In this document: in pieces, positions 8,450 to 16,816 of the stretch | Layout: the number at the start of each line of letters is the position of its first letter | Position numbering within the stretch: position 1 is the first letter of the stretch | Source: JBCDCB01 sp039182735 | GTDB taxonomy: Bacteria; Planctomycetota; Phycisphaerae; Phycisphaerales; UBA1924 | Assembly: GCA_039182735.1 (NCBI GenBank) | Contig: JBCDCB010000049.1 | Location: forward strand, 1-20,560 | Reading direction: 5' to 3' | Length of the DNA stretch: 20,560 nucleotides | The notes under the pieces: model-generated | The model's input: only the letters and a program-made list of their open reading frames with translations | The model's database searches: none | Told to the model about the DNA's origin: nothing | Program-made: the position numbers and the translations under genes

Positions 8450-10540
8450 TCAGTCTTCTTCGTCGTCGGGCTTGAAGGAGGCGATTAGTTCCTGCTGCAC
8501 GTTGGGCGGGGTCTGCTCGTCGTGCGAGTAGTCCATGACGTAGGAGCCCTGCCCGCCGGTGACGGACTTGAGCTGGCCCGAGTAGTTCTGCATCTCGCTC
8601 AGCGGGACCTTGGCCTTGATGAGCACCATGTCCCCCGGCAGGTACGCGGTGTCCTCGACGTGCCCGCGCTTGCCCGAGAGGTCGGAGGTGATGTCGCCCA
8701 TCGCCGTCGCCGGCGCGGTGACTTCGAGATCAACGATCGGCTCCATGAGCGCCGGGCGCGCCTTGTTGACGGCATCGATGAACGCACGCTTGCCCGCCGT
8801 GACGAAGGCGATTTCCTTGGAGTCCACCGCGTGGTGCTTGCCGTCGTACACGCTCACGCGCACGCCGCCCAGCGGGTAGCCGGCGACGGCACCGTGCTCC
8901 ATCGCCTGGCGGATGCCCTTCTCGATCGCCGGCAGGAACTGGCGCGGCACCGAGCCACCCACCGTTTCGTCGATGAACTGGAAGTGCTCCTCGTCGGTCA
9001 GCACCTTGGCGTGCTGCCCCTCGCCGGCGGCCTGCCCGTTGATGGGCTCGACGCGGAGGTACACCTCACCGAACTGCCCCGCGCCGCCGGTCTGCTTCTT
9101 GTGCCGATGGTGCCCCTCGGCCTTCGCGGTGATGGTCTCCTTGTACGCGACCTTGGGCGGGCGGGTCTCGATGTCCGCCTTGAAGCGGTTGTGCAGTTTC
9201 TCGAGCAGCACGCGCATGTGCAGTTCGCCCATCGCGCTCAGCACGGTCTCGCGCGTCGCCTTGATGCGATCGAGGCGAATCGTCGGGTCCTCCTCGATGA
9301 TCTTGTGCAGCGCGCTGGAGATCTTCGCTTCGTCACCGTGCGACTTGGCCTCGATCGCGACGCCGTACATCGGGCGCGGCATCTCGATCGGCTTGAACGT
9401 CAGGTGATCGATATCGGGACCGTGCAGGACCGCGCCCGTGCGGAGCTCTTCGACCTTGGCGACGGCGATGATGTCGCCCGGGATCGCCTTCTTGATCTCT
9501 TCGTGGTCCTTGCCGTGCACGCGCAGCGGGTGAGCGATTTTGATCGGCTTCTTCACGCCATCCATGTGCAGCGTGGTGCCGGCTTCGATGGTGCCCTGAT
9601 GGACGCGCAGCATCGAGAGCTTCCCGACGAACTGATCCGTCGTCACCTTGAACACGTGGGCAACGGGGGTCTTGCTCGCGTCGGGGTCGGCGTGCCAGAC
9701 TTCATCCGGCGCATCGTCAGATTCCTTGTGCAGGAACGGACGCGGGTTGCCCTCGAGCGGGCTCGGGCACAGGTTGGCGATCGTGTGCAGCAGCGCGTCC
9801 ATGCCTACCAGCGTCTTCGCGCTCACGAAGCACACCGGGATCAGGTGCCCCTGCCGCAGCGCCGCTTCGAAGGCCTCGTGCAGCTGCTCGGGCGTTAGCG
9901 AGCCCTGCTCGAGATAGATCTCCATCAGCTTCTCGTCGGCCTCGACGCACTGGTCCACGATCGCGGCGTGCCCCTCGGCGACGGACGAGAACGCGACCTC
10001 CCCGTCAGACTTCTCCCACAGATCAACAACATCCGTGCCGCCCGCGTTCGGGAGGTTGATCGGCATGCACTCGCTGCCGAACGTCTCGCGGATGCTCTCG
10101 AGCAGCGCTTCGAGTTCGCCGGCATGGTCGCTGATCTTGTTGACGATGATGATGCGCGGCAGGTCGCGCATCTTGGCGATCTCCATGACCCGGCGCGTCA
10201 TCGTCTGCACGCCCTTGTCGGCGCCGATCACGCACGCCACGGTCTCCACCGCTGGGAAGACCGTGAGCGCCTGCCCGATCATGTCCGGGAAACCGGGCGA
10301 GTCCGCGAGCGTCACCTGACGCCCCTCGTGCTCGAAGTGCACGAACGCAGCGTTCAGCGAGTGCTGGTGCTCCTTCTCCTCGGGCTCGAAGTCGCAGACG
10401 GTGGTGCCCTCTTCGACCGTGCCCAGGCGACCCGTGAGCTGCTTGTGGTGGAGGATCGCCTCGATGAGTGTCGTCTTGCCGGCCCCTGCGTGTCCGGTGA
10501 ATGCGACGTTTCGGAGATCGGCTGTGGTGTAGCCGGGCAT
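8450..10540 (-). CDS. Elongation factor G paralogue (EF-G-like translational GTPase)
   Basis: A 696-aa protein with EF-G domain order: GTPase (1-280), beta-barrel domain II (about 300-400), then domains III, IV and V, including the domain IV segment KKQTGGAGQFGEVYLRVEPI. The P-loop is GHAGAGKTT (16-24). Other G motifs deviate from housekeeping EF-G: switch II is DSPGF (80-84) instead of DTPGH, so the catalytic His is missing. G4 reads NKIS (134-137) instead of NKxD; G5 VSAKT is present. Such features fit the EF-G-2/'EF-G-like' group found beside a normal fusA in many bacteria, where the role is not settled. The start ATG follows GGAAGGAG by 9 nt (10550-10557); the longer open frame upstream is arginine-rich noise. 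No ribosomal-protein genes are nearby, so this is unlikely to be the main fusA. Confidence 0.92.
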   Translation of the reverse strand: MPGYTTADLRNVAFTGHAGAGKTTLIEAILHHKQLTGRLGTVEEGTTVCDFEPEEKEHQHSLNAAFVHFEHEGRQVTLADSPGFPDMIGQALTVFPAVETVACVIGADKGVQTMTRRVMEIAKMRDLPRIIIVNKISDHAGELEALLESIRETFGSECMPINLPNAGGTDVVDLWEKSDGEVAFSSVAEGHAAIVDQCVEADEKLMEIYLEQGSLTPEQLHEAFEAALRQGHLIPVCFVSAKTLVGMDALLHTIANLCPSPLEGNPRPFLHKESDDAPDEVWHADPDASKTPVAHVFKVTTDQFVGKLSMLRVHQGTIEAGTTLHMDGVKKPIKIAHPLRVHGKDHEEIKKAIPGDIIAVAKVEELRTGAVLHGPDIDHLTFKPIEMPRPMYGVAIEAKSHGDEAKISSALHKIIEEDPTIRLDRIKATRETVLSAMGELHMRVLLEKLHNRFKADIETRPPKVAYKETITAKAEGHHRHKKQTGGAGQFGEVYLRVEPINGQAAGEGQHAKVLTDEEHFQFIDETVGGSVPRQFLPAIEKGIRQAMEHGAVAGYPLGGVRVSVYDGKHHAVDSKEIAFVTAGKRAFIDAVNKARPALMEPIVDLEVTAPATAMGDITSDLSGKRGHVEDTAYLPGDMVLIKAKVPLSEMQNYSGQLKSVTGGQGSYVMDYSHDEQTPPNVQQELIASFKPDDEED

Positions 10541-10861
10541 CTCTCGGCGCTCCTTCCTGGCCCGTGACCGTGGGCCATGGCCCGTGCGACGGCGCGCGGG
10601 GCTCCGTGATGTCGGCGGGCGCGATGATGCGAAGCGGCGAGACGCGACAGCGCTGGCGATCGTGCGCCGAGCTCGCGCGTCCGCTTGGCGAACCGCTCGG
10701 TCCCGCCGCCCACCGCCGCGGAACCAACCTTCAGTGTACTGTGAACTCGATGCGTCGAAGGCTGCGCGAGCGTGTGAATCGTTCGATTCCGAACTCCGCC
10801 CGAGATGCTGACGAATGTTCCGGTTTCGCATGCGCTCGCCGAAGCGCCTGAGGAAAGCACC
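10541..10861. other. Divergent intergenic region (321 bp) between EF-G-like and amidohydrolase genes
   Basis: No credible gene is present. On the minus side it holds the EF-G-like Shine-Dalgarno and a 12-bp palindrome GGGCCATGGCCC (10572-10583). This competes with a second possible stem, GGCCC...GGGCC, formed with bases nearer the ribosome site. TACACT on the minus strand (10733-10738) is a possible -10 box without a good -35, and lies in a partly palindromic patch (CAGT-GT-ACTG). On the plus side AGGAAA (10851-10856) serves the amidohydrolase. Confidence 0.4.
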
Positions 10862-12181
10862 ATGCCCATGCTCGCTCTTCGACAGACTTTCGCCGCGCTC
10901 GGCGCGCTGCTGCTCTGCTCGTTCGCGCCGGCACAGACCGCGCCGACGACCGAAGTCACCCACATCCACTGCGGCACGCTCCTCGCCGTCCCGGGCGAAC
11001 CGCCGCGCACCGAGATGACTATCACCGTCATCGACGGCAAGATCGAACAGATCTCAGATGGCTACACGCGCCCGGACGACAACGCCACCGTCATCGACCT
11101 GCGCGACAGGTTCGTCCTGCCGGGCCTCTTCGATTGCCATACCCACATCACCGGGCAGTTCTCGCGCAATATCCGGTTGCGGCGTCTGATGGAACACGAC
11201 GCCGACGCCGCCATCGACGGCGTCGTCTACGCCAAGCGCACGATCGACGCCGGCTTCACGACGATCCGGAACGTCGGATCTTCCGGGCGCGCCGCCTTCG
11301 CGCTGCGCGACGCCATCAAGCAGAACAAGGTGCCGGGCCCGCGCATCCTCGTCGCCGGCGAATCCATCACGCCCACCGGCGGGCACAGCGACGGAACCCT
11401 CGGCTACCGCGAGGACATTTTTGAGGTTCCCGAAGCGATGCAGGGCGTCGCCGACGGCATCGCCGAGTGCCGCGCCGCCGTCCGTTCACAGGTCAAACGC
11501 GGCGCCGACCTCATCAAGCTGACCGCCACGGGCGGCGTGCTGAGCAACACCGCCGCAGGCGTCGAGCAGCAGTTCTTCAAGGATGAGCTCCGAGCCATCG
11601 TTGAGACCGGGCACCTGCTCGGGCGCAGGGTCGCTGCGCACGCGCACGGCGCCACCGGGATCAAGGCCGCGCTCGAAGCCGGCGTCGATTCCATCGAGCA
11701 CGGCACCTACACCGACGACGAGTGCATCGCGCTGTTCATCGAGACCGGTGCCTTCCTCGTCCCCACCATCCACGCCGGCAAGTTCGTCGCCGAGAAGGCC
11801 GAGCAGGAGGGCTACTTCATGGGCCCCGTGCGACACAAGGCCGCGATGGTCGGCCCGCTGATGCAGGAGACGTTTGGGCGCGCCTACAGGGCCGGTGTGC
11901 GCATCGCCTTCGGCACCGATGTCGGCGTCGGAGCGCACGGCACCAACGCCCTCGAGTTCATCTACATGACCGAAGCCGGCATGACCAACGAGGACGCCAT
12001 CATCAGCGCCACCATCAACGCCGCCGAACTCTGCGACCTCAGCGACGAGCTCGGCACGCTCGAACCGGGCAAGATCGCCGACGTCATCGCCGTGGACGGG
12101 AACCCGCTCGAAACCATCGAAGCACTTCTCGAGGTGCCGTTCGTCATGCGCGACGGGATCGTCTTCAAGCACGACGACTGA
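10862..12181 (+). CDS. Exported metal-dependent amidohydrolase (imidazolonepropionase/prolidase-like)
   Basis: A 439-aa amidohydrolase-superfamily enzyme with an N-terminal Sec signal peptide (hydrophobic 9-20, probable cut near FAPAQ-TAP), so it acts outside the cytoplasm. Metal-site residues are complete: H93-x-H95 in DCHTHIT, a candidate carboxylated Lys K218 in LIKLTATGG, H259/H261 in AHAHGATG, H279 in EHGTY and D352 in GTDVG. The N-terminal (30-90) and C-terminal (TLEPGKIADVIAVDGNPL) strands form the composite beta-sandwich of the family. Relatives hydrolyse Xaa-Pro or other dipeptides and cyclic amides; the true substrate is not evident. The ATG at 10862 is preferred over one at 10805 because it gives a proper signal peptide and follows AGGAAA by 5 nt. 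Confidence 0.9.
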   Translation: MPMLALRQTFAALGALLLCSFAPAQTAPTTEVTHIHCGTLLAVPGEPPRTEMTITVIDGKIEQISDGYTRPDDNATVIDLRDRFVLPGLFDCHTHITGQFSRNIRLRRLMEHDADAAIDGVVYAKRTIDAGFTTIRNVGSSGRAAFALRDAIKQNKVPGPRILVAGESITPTGGHSDGTLGYREDIFEVPEAMQGVADGIAECRAAVRSQVKRGADLIKLTATGGVLSNTAAGVEQQFFKDELRAIVETGHLLGRRVAAHAHGATGIKAALEAGVDSIEHGTYTDDECIALFIETGAFLVPTIHAGKFVAEKAEQEGYFMGPVRHKAAMVGPLMQETFGRAYRAGVRIAFGTDVGVGAHGTNALEFIYMTEAGMTNEDAIISATINAAELCDLSDELGTLEPGKIADVIAVDGNPLETIEALLEVPFVMRDGIVFKHDD

Positions 12182-12200
12182 GCGATCCGAGGTCGCGCGG

Positions 12201-13625
12201 TCACGCCCGGCTCGGGAGCCCCGCGTCGTCCCACGCCAGCATCCCGCCCGCGAGGTTGATCGCCTCGTACCCCGCGCGCTTCAGGTACGCCGACGCACGC
12301 GCCGAACGCTTCCCGCTCCGACAGTTCACAAGCAGCCGCGCGCCCTGCGGAACCTCGTCCATGCGCCCGGCCAGTCGCGTGTGCGCGATGTTCACCGCGT
12401 CCGCGATGTGACCCTCATCGAACTCCGAGCGCCGCCGCACGTCGAGCAGCGCCACGTCGCCCGACCCCACCAGCCCCGCCGCGACATCCACGCCGACTTC
12501 TTCCACCGTTCCGAGCATCTCCGCGCCGCGCACATCCTCGGCGGCGCACCAGCCCCGGATGCGATCGATGCCGATACGCACGAGATCGCGGATCACTTCT
12601 TCGAGATCGCGCTTGTCGATCACGAGATATACGTCCTCGTCCGCGCGCACCATCGAACCCACGTCCGTGCTGAACGACGTCACCAGCGGGAACGACAGCG
12701 CCCCCGGGATGTGCCCGGCGCGGAACGCATCCCACGCGCGCGTGTCGAGAATCGCGACCTTTTGTGCGTCGAGCGCCCGCAGGTCATCCACGGAGACGCG
12801 CGCCGGCGAGGGTAACCCGCCGAGCACCGCGGGCCCGTCCCGGTTCACACGCTTCATGTTCGCGAAGTACATCGGCGGCTCGGGTTGCCCACGCAGGATG
12901 TACTCGATGAATGACTGCTCCTCTGCCGCTGCGCCGATCGACGGGTTGAACCGGCGCTCGTACCCGATCGTGCTCGTCGGCACCGCGCCGAGGGCCTTGC
13001 CGCACGCACTCCCCGCGCCGTGCGCCGGCCATACCTGCACGAAGTCCGGCACGTTGTCGAGCTTGCGAACGGTCGAGAAGAGCCGTCGCGCTGCGGGCTC
13101 CATGTCGCCCGTGCGCCCCGCCGCCGTCTCGAGCAGATCGGGACGACCCAGGTCACCCACGAAGAGGAAGTCGCCCGTGACCATCCCCATCGGTGCCTCG
13201 GCCTGCGCACCGCCGTCGGTCACCAGAAACGAAAGATGCTCCGGCGTGTGCCCGGGCGTGTGCACCGCTCTGAACTCGATGTTGCCGATGCGGAACGTGT
13301 CGCCGTCTCGCAGCAGCCGATGGTCGTAGGTCCCCCCGTCAAGCCTCTTGTCGAGCCATCGATACGACCAATCCTCGCCGCCCTCACCCGATACGTAGAC
13401 CCGGGCGCCGATGCGTTCGGCCAGCTCGCGTGCGCCCGACACGAAGTCCGCATGGATATGCGTCTCGGCGACGGCGACCAGCCGCACACCGTGCGTCTCG
13501 GCGAGCGCGATGCAGCGATCGACGTCGCGCAGCGGATCGATGATGATCGCCTCGCCCGTCTGCTGGCAGCCGATCAGGTACGCCGCCTGCGCGAGCTTCT
13601 CGTCGTACATCGTCCGCATCAGCAC
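12201..13625 (-). CDS. Persulfide dioxygenase-like MBL-fold protein fused to two rhodanese domains
   Basis: A 474-aa sulfur-metabolism enzyme. Residues 1-240 are a metallo-beta-lactamase fold of the ETHE1 type, which oxidises glutathione persulfide to sulfite with one iron. The ligands are visible: H56 and H58 in ETHIHADF, H122 in HTPGHTPEH, an Asp in VTGDFLFVGDLGRPDL (about 152-158) and H202 in PAHGAGS. The HxHxDH motif ends in F61 instead of His; a mononuclear iron site does not need that His. Residues 285-365 form a rhodanese domain with no active Cys (VIDKRD at that place). Residues 385-472 form a second rhodanese with active-site loop CRSGKR (C435). GTG at 13625 is chosen: GGAGGAGG (13632-13639) is 6 nt upstream, and the 'MLMR' start is usual in this family; ATG at 13619 is the alternative. 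It probably handles sulfide or persulfide detoxification alone. Confidence 0.9.
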   Translation of the reverse strand: MLMRTMYDEKLAQAAYLIGCQQTGEAIIIDPLRDVDRCIALAETHGVRLVAVAETHIHADFVSGARELAERIGARVYVSGEGGEDWSYRWLDKRLDGGTYDHRLLRDGDTFRIGNIEFRAVHTPGHTPEHLSFLVTDGGAQAEAPMGMVTGDFLFVGDLGRPDLLETAAGRTGDMEPAARRLFSTVRKLDNVPDFVQVWPAHGAGSACGKALGAVPTSTIGYERRFNPSIGAAAEEQSFIEYILRGQPEPPMYFANMKRVNRDGPAVLGGLPSPARVSVDDLRALDAQKVAILDTRAWDAFRAGHIPGALSFPLVTSFSTDVGSMVRADEDVYLVIDKRDLEEVIRDLVRIGIDRIRGWCAAEDVRGAEMLGTVEEVGVDVAAGLVGSGDVALLDVRRRSEFDEGHIADAVNIAHTRLAGRMDEVPQGARLLVNCRSGKRSARASAYLKRAGYEAINLAGGMLAWDDAGLPSRA

Positions 13626-13736
13626 GGGGCGCCTCCTCCGCTCGGGGCGATCGGCCCCGCGTGCGGAAACTGTAGAAGATCCTTGCGTATCAGTCTCGCA
13701 TACCGGCGCGAGCGGACGGCGTCGCCCCATGTCAAC
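13626..13736. promoter_or_regulatory. Divergent promoter region of the sulfur dioxygenase and DNA methyltransferase genes
   Basis: On the minus strand a possible promoter has -10 TACAGT (13669-13674) and, 17 nt upstream, GAGACT, matching only the GAC core of TTGACA. The predicted leader contains a GGGGC/GCCCC hairpin (13644-13658) next to the Shine-Dalgarno. On the plus strand no Shine-Dalgarno and no TAnnnT box precedes the methyltransferase start. Confidence 0.4.
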
Positions 13737-16262
13737 ATGCCCGCTACGGGCGTGATGTCACCGCCCGCGGAGCGCGACGTGCGATCACCGCAAACGCAAC
13801 AGCTCGATCCGACCGCGCGCGCCGCCGCAGCGCTCGATGCGCTCGGCGTCGCCGTCGTGACCCACCCCTCGAACGATCACCTCCGAGACCGACTCGCATC
13901 GCATGATCTCGCGAGTGCGGCGCTCACGCGCACGCTCGTGCGAACAGTTGTTCGACTGCAGACCGCCCGCCTGCTCGAATCCGACGGACGCTCCGGAGTG
14001 TCTGCCGATCGGGGTGATACAACGCTGCGCACGCTCTGGTTCGATGTGCCGCGCGCGCTGCTCGACCTCTGGCCTGATCCACCGCCCGGAACCGAGCATG
14101 AAGAGCACACGGACATCCACATCTCATGCGAAGACGCAGCAAACATCGCCGCGGTGCTCAATACCGACGATTGCGATGCGCACACGCTCGGCTCCGTCTA
14201 CGAGTCGCTGCTCGCGTTCGAGGGCGACTTCGATGTCGAACGCGGTCGATGCGTGCTCCACGCGTCGGGCGACGAACGGCGCACGCGCGGCGCGTTCTAC
14301 ACACCCGAGCCGCTCGTGCAGCACCTGTTGGACAACGCGCTCGAACCCGTCATCGACGAGCGTCTCGGGCGCGCAACGTCAACCGACGAACGCGCACGCG
14401 CACTGTTCGACATCCGTGTCTGCGATCCCGCCTGCGGCTCGGGACGGTTCCTCGTACCCGCGGCACGGCGCCTCGCACACCATCTCGCGCGTATGCAAGC
14501 CGGTGTATGCGCACAACGTGAGGCCATGCACGCGGTGCTCACGCGCTGCGTGTTCGGCGTGGACATCGACCCCGTCGCCGCGACGCTGTGCCGGCTCGCG
14601 CTCTGGTTGGAGTCGCCCGATCCCGCGCTCGCCGCGATCTTGGTCTCACGCATCCGCGTCGGCAACGCGCTGCTCGGCGCCACCCCGGGCGTGCTGCGCG
14701 AGGGCATCCCGGATGACGCCCTGCGTTCCGTGCAGGATGAAGAGGCGTCGGCGCTCGCCGCGCTGCGTCGCCGGAACAAGCGCGAGCGCGCGAACCGCGT
14801 GCAGTCCACGCCGGCTCTGGATGCTGCCCACGCGCGCGTGGTGGCCGACGCGTGGTGCGCGGCGTTCACCGTGCGACTTCGCAACGACGGCATCATCGAG
14901 GCGATCACGGACGGTATGCTCCAGTCGATCGAGCGAGATCCCGAATCCATCGATCCGGCGCTGTATGACGCCGTGACGACCGCGGCACGCGAGCACCGGT
15001 TCTTCCACTGGCACCTTGAGTTTCCAAGCGTCGGCGCGGGACTCGACGGCGGGTTCGACGTGATGATCGGGAACCCGCCGTTCCTCAATCAACTGGCGTC
15101 GAAAACCGCGTCGCCGCGCGCGCACGCCGGGATCATTCGCGCGCGCTCGTCGGGCGTCGTGGGGGGGTACGCCGACGCCGCCGCGGCGTTTTTATTGCTG
15201 TCCGTGCAGTTGCTGCGCGCACGCGGTCGCGCGTCACTCGTACTGCCGAGGTCGCTGCTCGCATCGAAAGACGCCGGGCCGGTGTGCAAGGCGGTGCTCG
15301 AGCACGCATCGCTCGCTTCGATGTGGGTCGCCGACGAGCACGTGTTCGACAGCGCGAGTATCTACACCTGCGCGCCGACGCTCGAACGCGATGGCCCGCG
15401 CGTGCGCGCGCTCGAACGATTTCTGTCAGCAACGTTCGATCCGCTGCCGCCGATCGAAGTCGATACGGACGAGCTTCGGCACGAAACGACGTGGGCGCCC
15501 CTTGTCGCCGCCGCGAGCGGCATCCCCGAGTTCGAGTGCCCATCTCCGATGACCCTCGGCGACGTTGCGCACGCGACCGCGGACTTCCGAGATCAGTTTT
15601 ACGGGCTCGACGGCTTCCTCATCGAGCACGACGACATCGCGCCGCGCGCACGCGCGATCGATCAGACCTTCCCGCCCATCGTCACGAGCGGATTGATCGA
15701 TCTCGCCGAGTGCAGGTGGGGAAAGGCGCACACGCGCATCTTGAAACACTCGTGGCGCGCGCCGCGCATCGATCGCGTGCGCATGGATGCCAACGGCACG
15801 CTCGGAGAGTGGATCACGCGCCGGCTCGTGTCGAAGGTCATCCTCGCGACGCAGACACGCGTGCTCGAGGTCTTCGTCGATGAATCCGGCCGGTTCGTGC
15901 CCGGGATCCCGCTCATCACGATCGTTCCGCGTGAGCCCTCGGATCTCTGGCGCATCGGCGCCTGCGTCGCATCGCCTGTCGCGAGCGCGATCGCGATGCG
16001 TCGCTACAGCGGCGTTGCGCTCAGCATCGACGCGATCAAGCTCAGCGCGAAACAGACGCTCGAACTGCCGATCCCGTCTGATCAGCGCACGTGGGACGAG
16101 GCCGCGAACGCTTTCCGAAAGCTGCAGAACTCGGCACGCTCAGCCTGTCGGGATCGCCACCTGATCGCGTTCGCGCGATCGAGCACCGCGGCGTACGCGC
16201 TGGATCGTGCCGCCGCGAGCGATGTCATCGAGTGGTGGCTGGCCCGTGCGCGCGGGTCATGA
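13737..16262 (+). CDS. Eco57I/TaqI-type N6-adenine DNA methyltransferase, no nuclease domain seen
   Basis: A protein of up to 841 aa. Residues about 25-180 are a helical region ending HTLGSVYESLL, as in large Type IIG-like methylases. SAM-binding motif X is GAFYTP (186-190) and motif I is VCDPACGSGRFLVP (228-241), with GVDIDP following. Catalytic motif IV is NPPF (446-449) in FDVMIGNPPFLNQ, which marks N6-adenine methylation. Residues about 575-830 resemble a TaqI-like target recognition region, ending in KQTLELPIP. I find no PD-(D/E)xK nuclease signature at the N-terminus, and no restriction enzyme gene lies beside it. It may be an orphan (epigenetic) methylase or the remains of a restriction system. 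The start is uncertain: ATG 13737, GTG 13752 and ATG 13755 are all possible and none has a Shine-Dalgarno. Its stop overlaps that of the convergent DinB gene. Confidence 0.88.
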   Translation: MPATGVMSPPAERDVRSPQTQQLDPTARAAAALDALGVAVVTHPSNDHLRDRLASHDLASAALTRTLVRTVVRLQTARLLESDGRSGVSADRGDTTLRTLWFDVPRALLDLWPDPPPGTEHEEHTDIHISCEDAANIAAVLNTDDCDAHTLGSVYESLLAFEGDFDVERGRCVLHASGDERRTRGAFYTPEPLVQHLLDNALEPVIDERLGRATSTDERARALFDIRVCDPACGSGRFLVPAARRLAHHLARMQAGVCAQREAMHAVLTRCVFGVDIDPVAATLCRLALWLESPDPALAAILVSRIRVGNALLGATPGVLREGIPDDALRSVQDEEASALAALRRRNKRERANRVQSTPALDAAHARVVADAWCAAFTVRLRNDGIIEAITDGMLQSIERDPESIDPALYDAVTTAAREHRFFHWHLEFPSVGAGLDGGFDVMIGNPPFLNQLASKTASPRAHAGIIRARSSGVVGGYADAAAAFLLLSVQLLRARGRASLVLPRSLLASKDAGPVCKAVLEHASLASMWVADEHVFDSASIYTCAPTLERDGPRVRALERFLSATFDPLPPIEVDTDELRHETTWAPLVAAASGIPEFECPSPMTLGDVAHATADFRDQFYGLDGFLIEHDDIAPRARAIDQTFPPIVTSGLIDLAECRWGKAHTRILKHSWRAPRIDRVRMDANGTLGEWITRRLVSKVILATQTRVLEVFVDESGRFVPGIPLITIVPREPSDLWRIGACVASPVASAIAMRRYSGVALSIDAIKLSAKQTLELPIPSDQRTWDEAANAFRKLQNSARSACRDRHLIAFARSSTAAYALDRAAASDVIEWWLARARGS

Positions 16263-16787
16263 TGCGTCCCCCCGTGCCACGATCGTGCGATCGAACATGA
16301 CCGCGTTGAAGTCGAGGTCCGGCAGCGCGACATCCAGCCGTCGCAGCATGTTGAGCGCCTGCGCACGGTGATGCACCTCGTTCAGCACCAACTGCGTGAA
16401 CATACCGCCCAGCGTTGTGCGGACGCGGTTCAGGCGTCCGTGGTCATCATCGACCTCGTATCGCAGCGTCTGATCCCAGTCCTCAACCGATTCAACAAAC
16501 TCGGTCGTTTCAGCGCTCTGCGCCGCGCGGAGGGATTCAAACCTCGCGAACGACGGCGGGTCGTTCTCGTCGATTGGCCAGTCCTCGTACGCCGGCACGC
16601 GCTCGCACTTCATCCGCCTGACGTAGTACCACTCCGCAACCAGCAGGTGCGTGAACGTCCGTGAGAGTGAACGCGGACCGATCTCGAACTCGCGATGCCA
16701 ATCGCGATCATCGAGCGGACGCACCGCATCGAACAGCGTCGTGCGGGTGCGTTCGAGATATCCGTAGGCGATACCCGGTCCGATCAT
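16257..16787 (-). CDS. DinB/YfiT-like four-helix metalloprotein
   Basis: A 176-aa protein of the DinB superfamily. The metal-binding His triad is visible: H47 in FTHLLVAEWYYV, then NEVHHRAQALNMLRRL near 135-150, the typical 'HxxxH-R-x-Q' helix. Members include mycothiol, bacillithiol or glutathione S-transferases and many proteins of unknown role; the name (damage-inducible) does not fix a function. The N-terminal YLERTRTTLFDAVRPLDDRDW also fits. No Shine-Dalgarno is present, but TACGAT ends 6 nt before the ATG. The last codon and stop overlap the convergent methyltransferase by 6 bp (TCATGA, where each strand reads TGA). Confidence 0.85.
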   Translation of the reverse strand: MIGPGIAYGYLERTRTTLFDAVRPLDDRDWHREFEIGPRSLSRTFTHLLVAEWYYVRRMKCERVPAYEDWPIDENDPPSFARFESLRAAQSAETTEFVESVEDWDQTLRYEVDDDHGRLNRVRTTLGGMFTQLVLNEVHHRAQALNMLRRLDVALPDLDFNAVMFDRTIVARGDAS

Positions 16788-16793
16788 GCGTCG

Positions 16794-16799
16794 ATCGTA
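16794..16799 (-). promoter_or_regulatory. Putative leaderless -10 box of the DinB-like gene
   Basis: TACGAT on the minus strand, preceded by G, lies exactly 6 nt before the ATG at 16787. The match to TATAAT is four of six including the conserved TA---T. It falls in the 29-bp gap behind the PEP-CTERM gene, so the DinB gene probably has its own transcript. Confidence 0.55.
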
Positions 16800-16816
16800 C
16801 GCGTGGCGATGTGTGC

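Noticed and set aside
8522..9898. 458-codon frame antisense to the EF-G-like gene
   Set aside because: Composition is that of a shadow frame (Arg, His, Asp, Val rich) with no recognisable motif; the opposite strand encodes a complete EF-G-like protein.
10731..10746. Operator-like palindrome between EF-G-like and amidohydrolase genes
   Set aside because: Symmetry is imperfect (CAGT-GT-ACTG core only) and no regulator gene is nearby, so it is mentioned only within the intergenic entry.
10541..10969. N-terminal extension of the EF-G-like frame
   Set aside because: Low-complexity Arg/Ser/Ala sequence before a strong Shine-Dalgarno and a normal EF-G N-terminus at 10540.
13020..13736. N-terminal extension of the methyltransferase frame by about 240 codons
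   Set aside because: The extension is antisense to the sulfur dioxygenase gene and has no methylase similarity; the open frame is a GC effect.
16257..16787. Toxin or defence partner for the methyltransferase
   Set aside because: The convergent gene has the DinB His triad and its own start signal; nothing links it to restriction or anti-phage defence.
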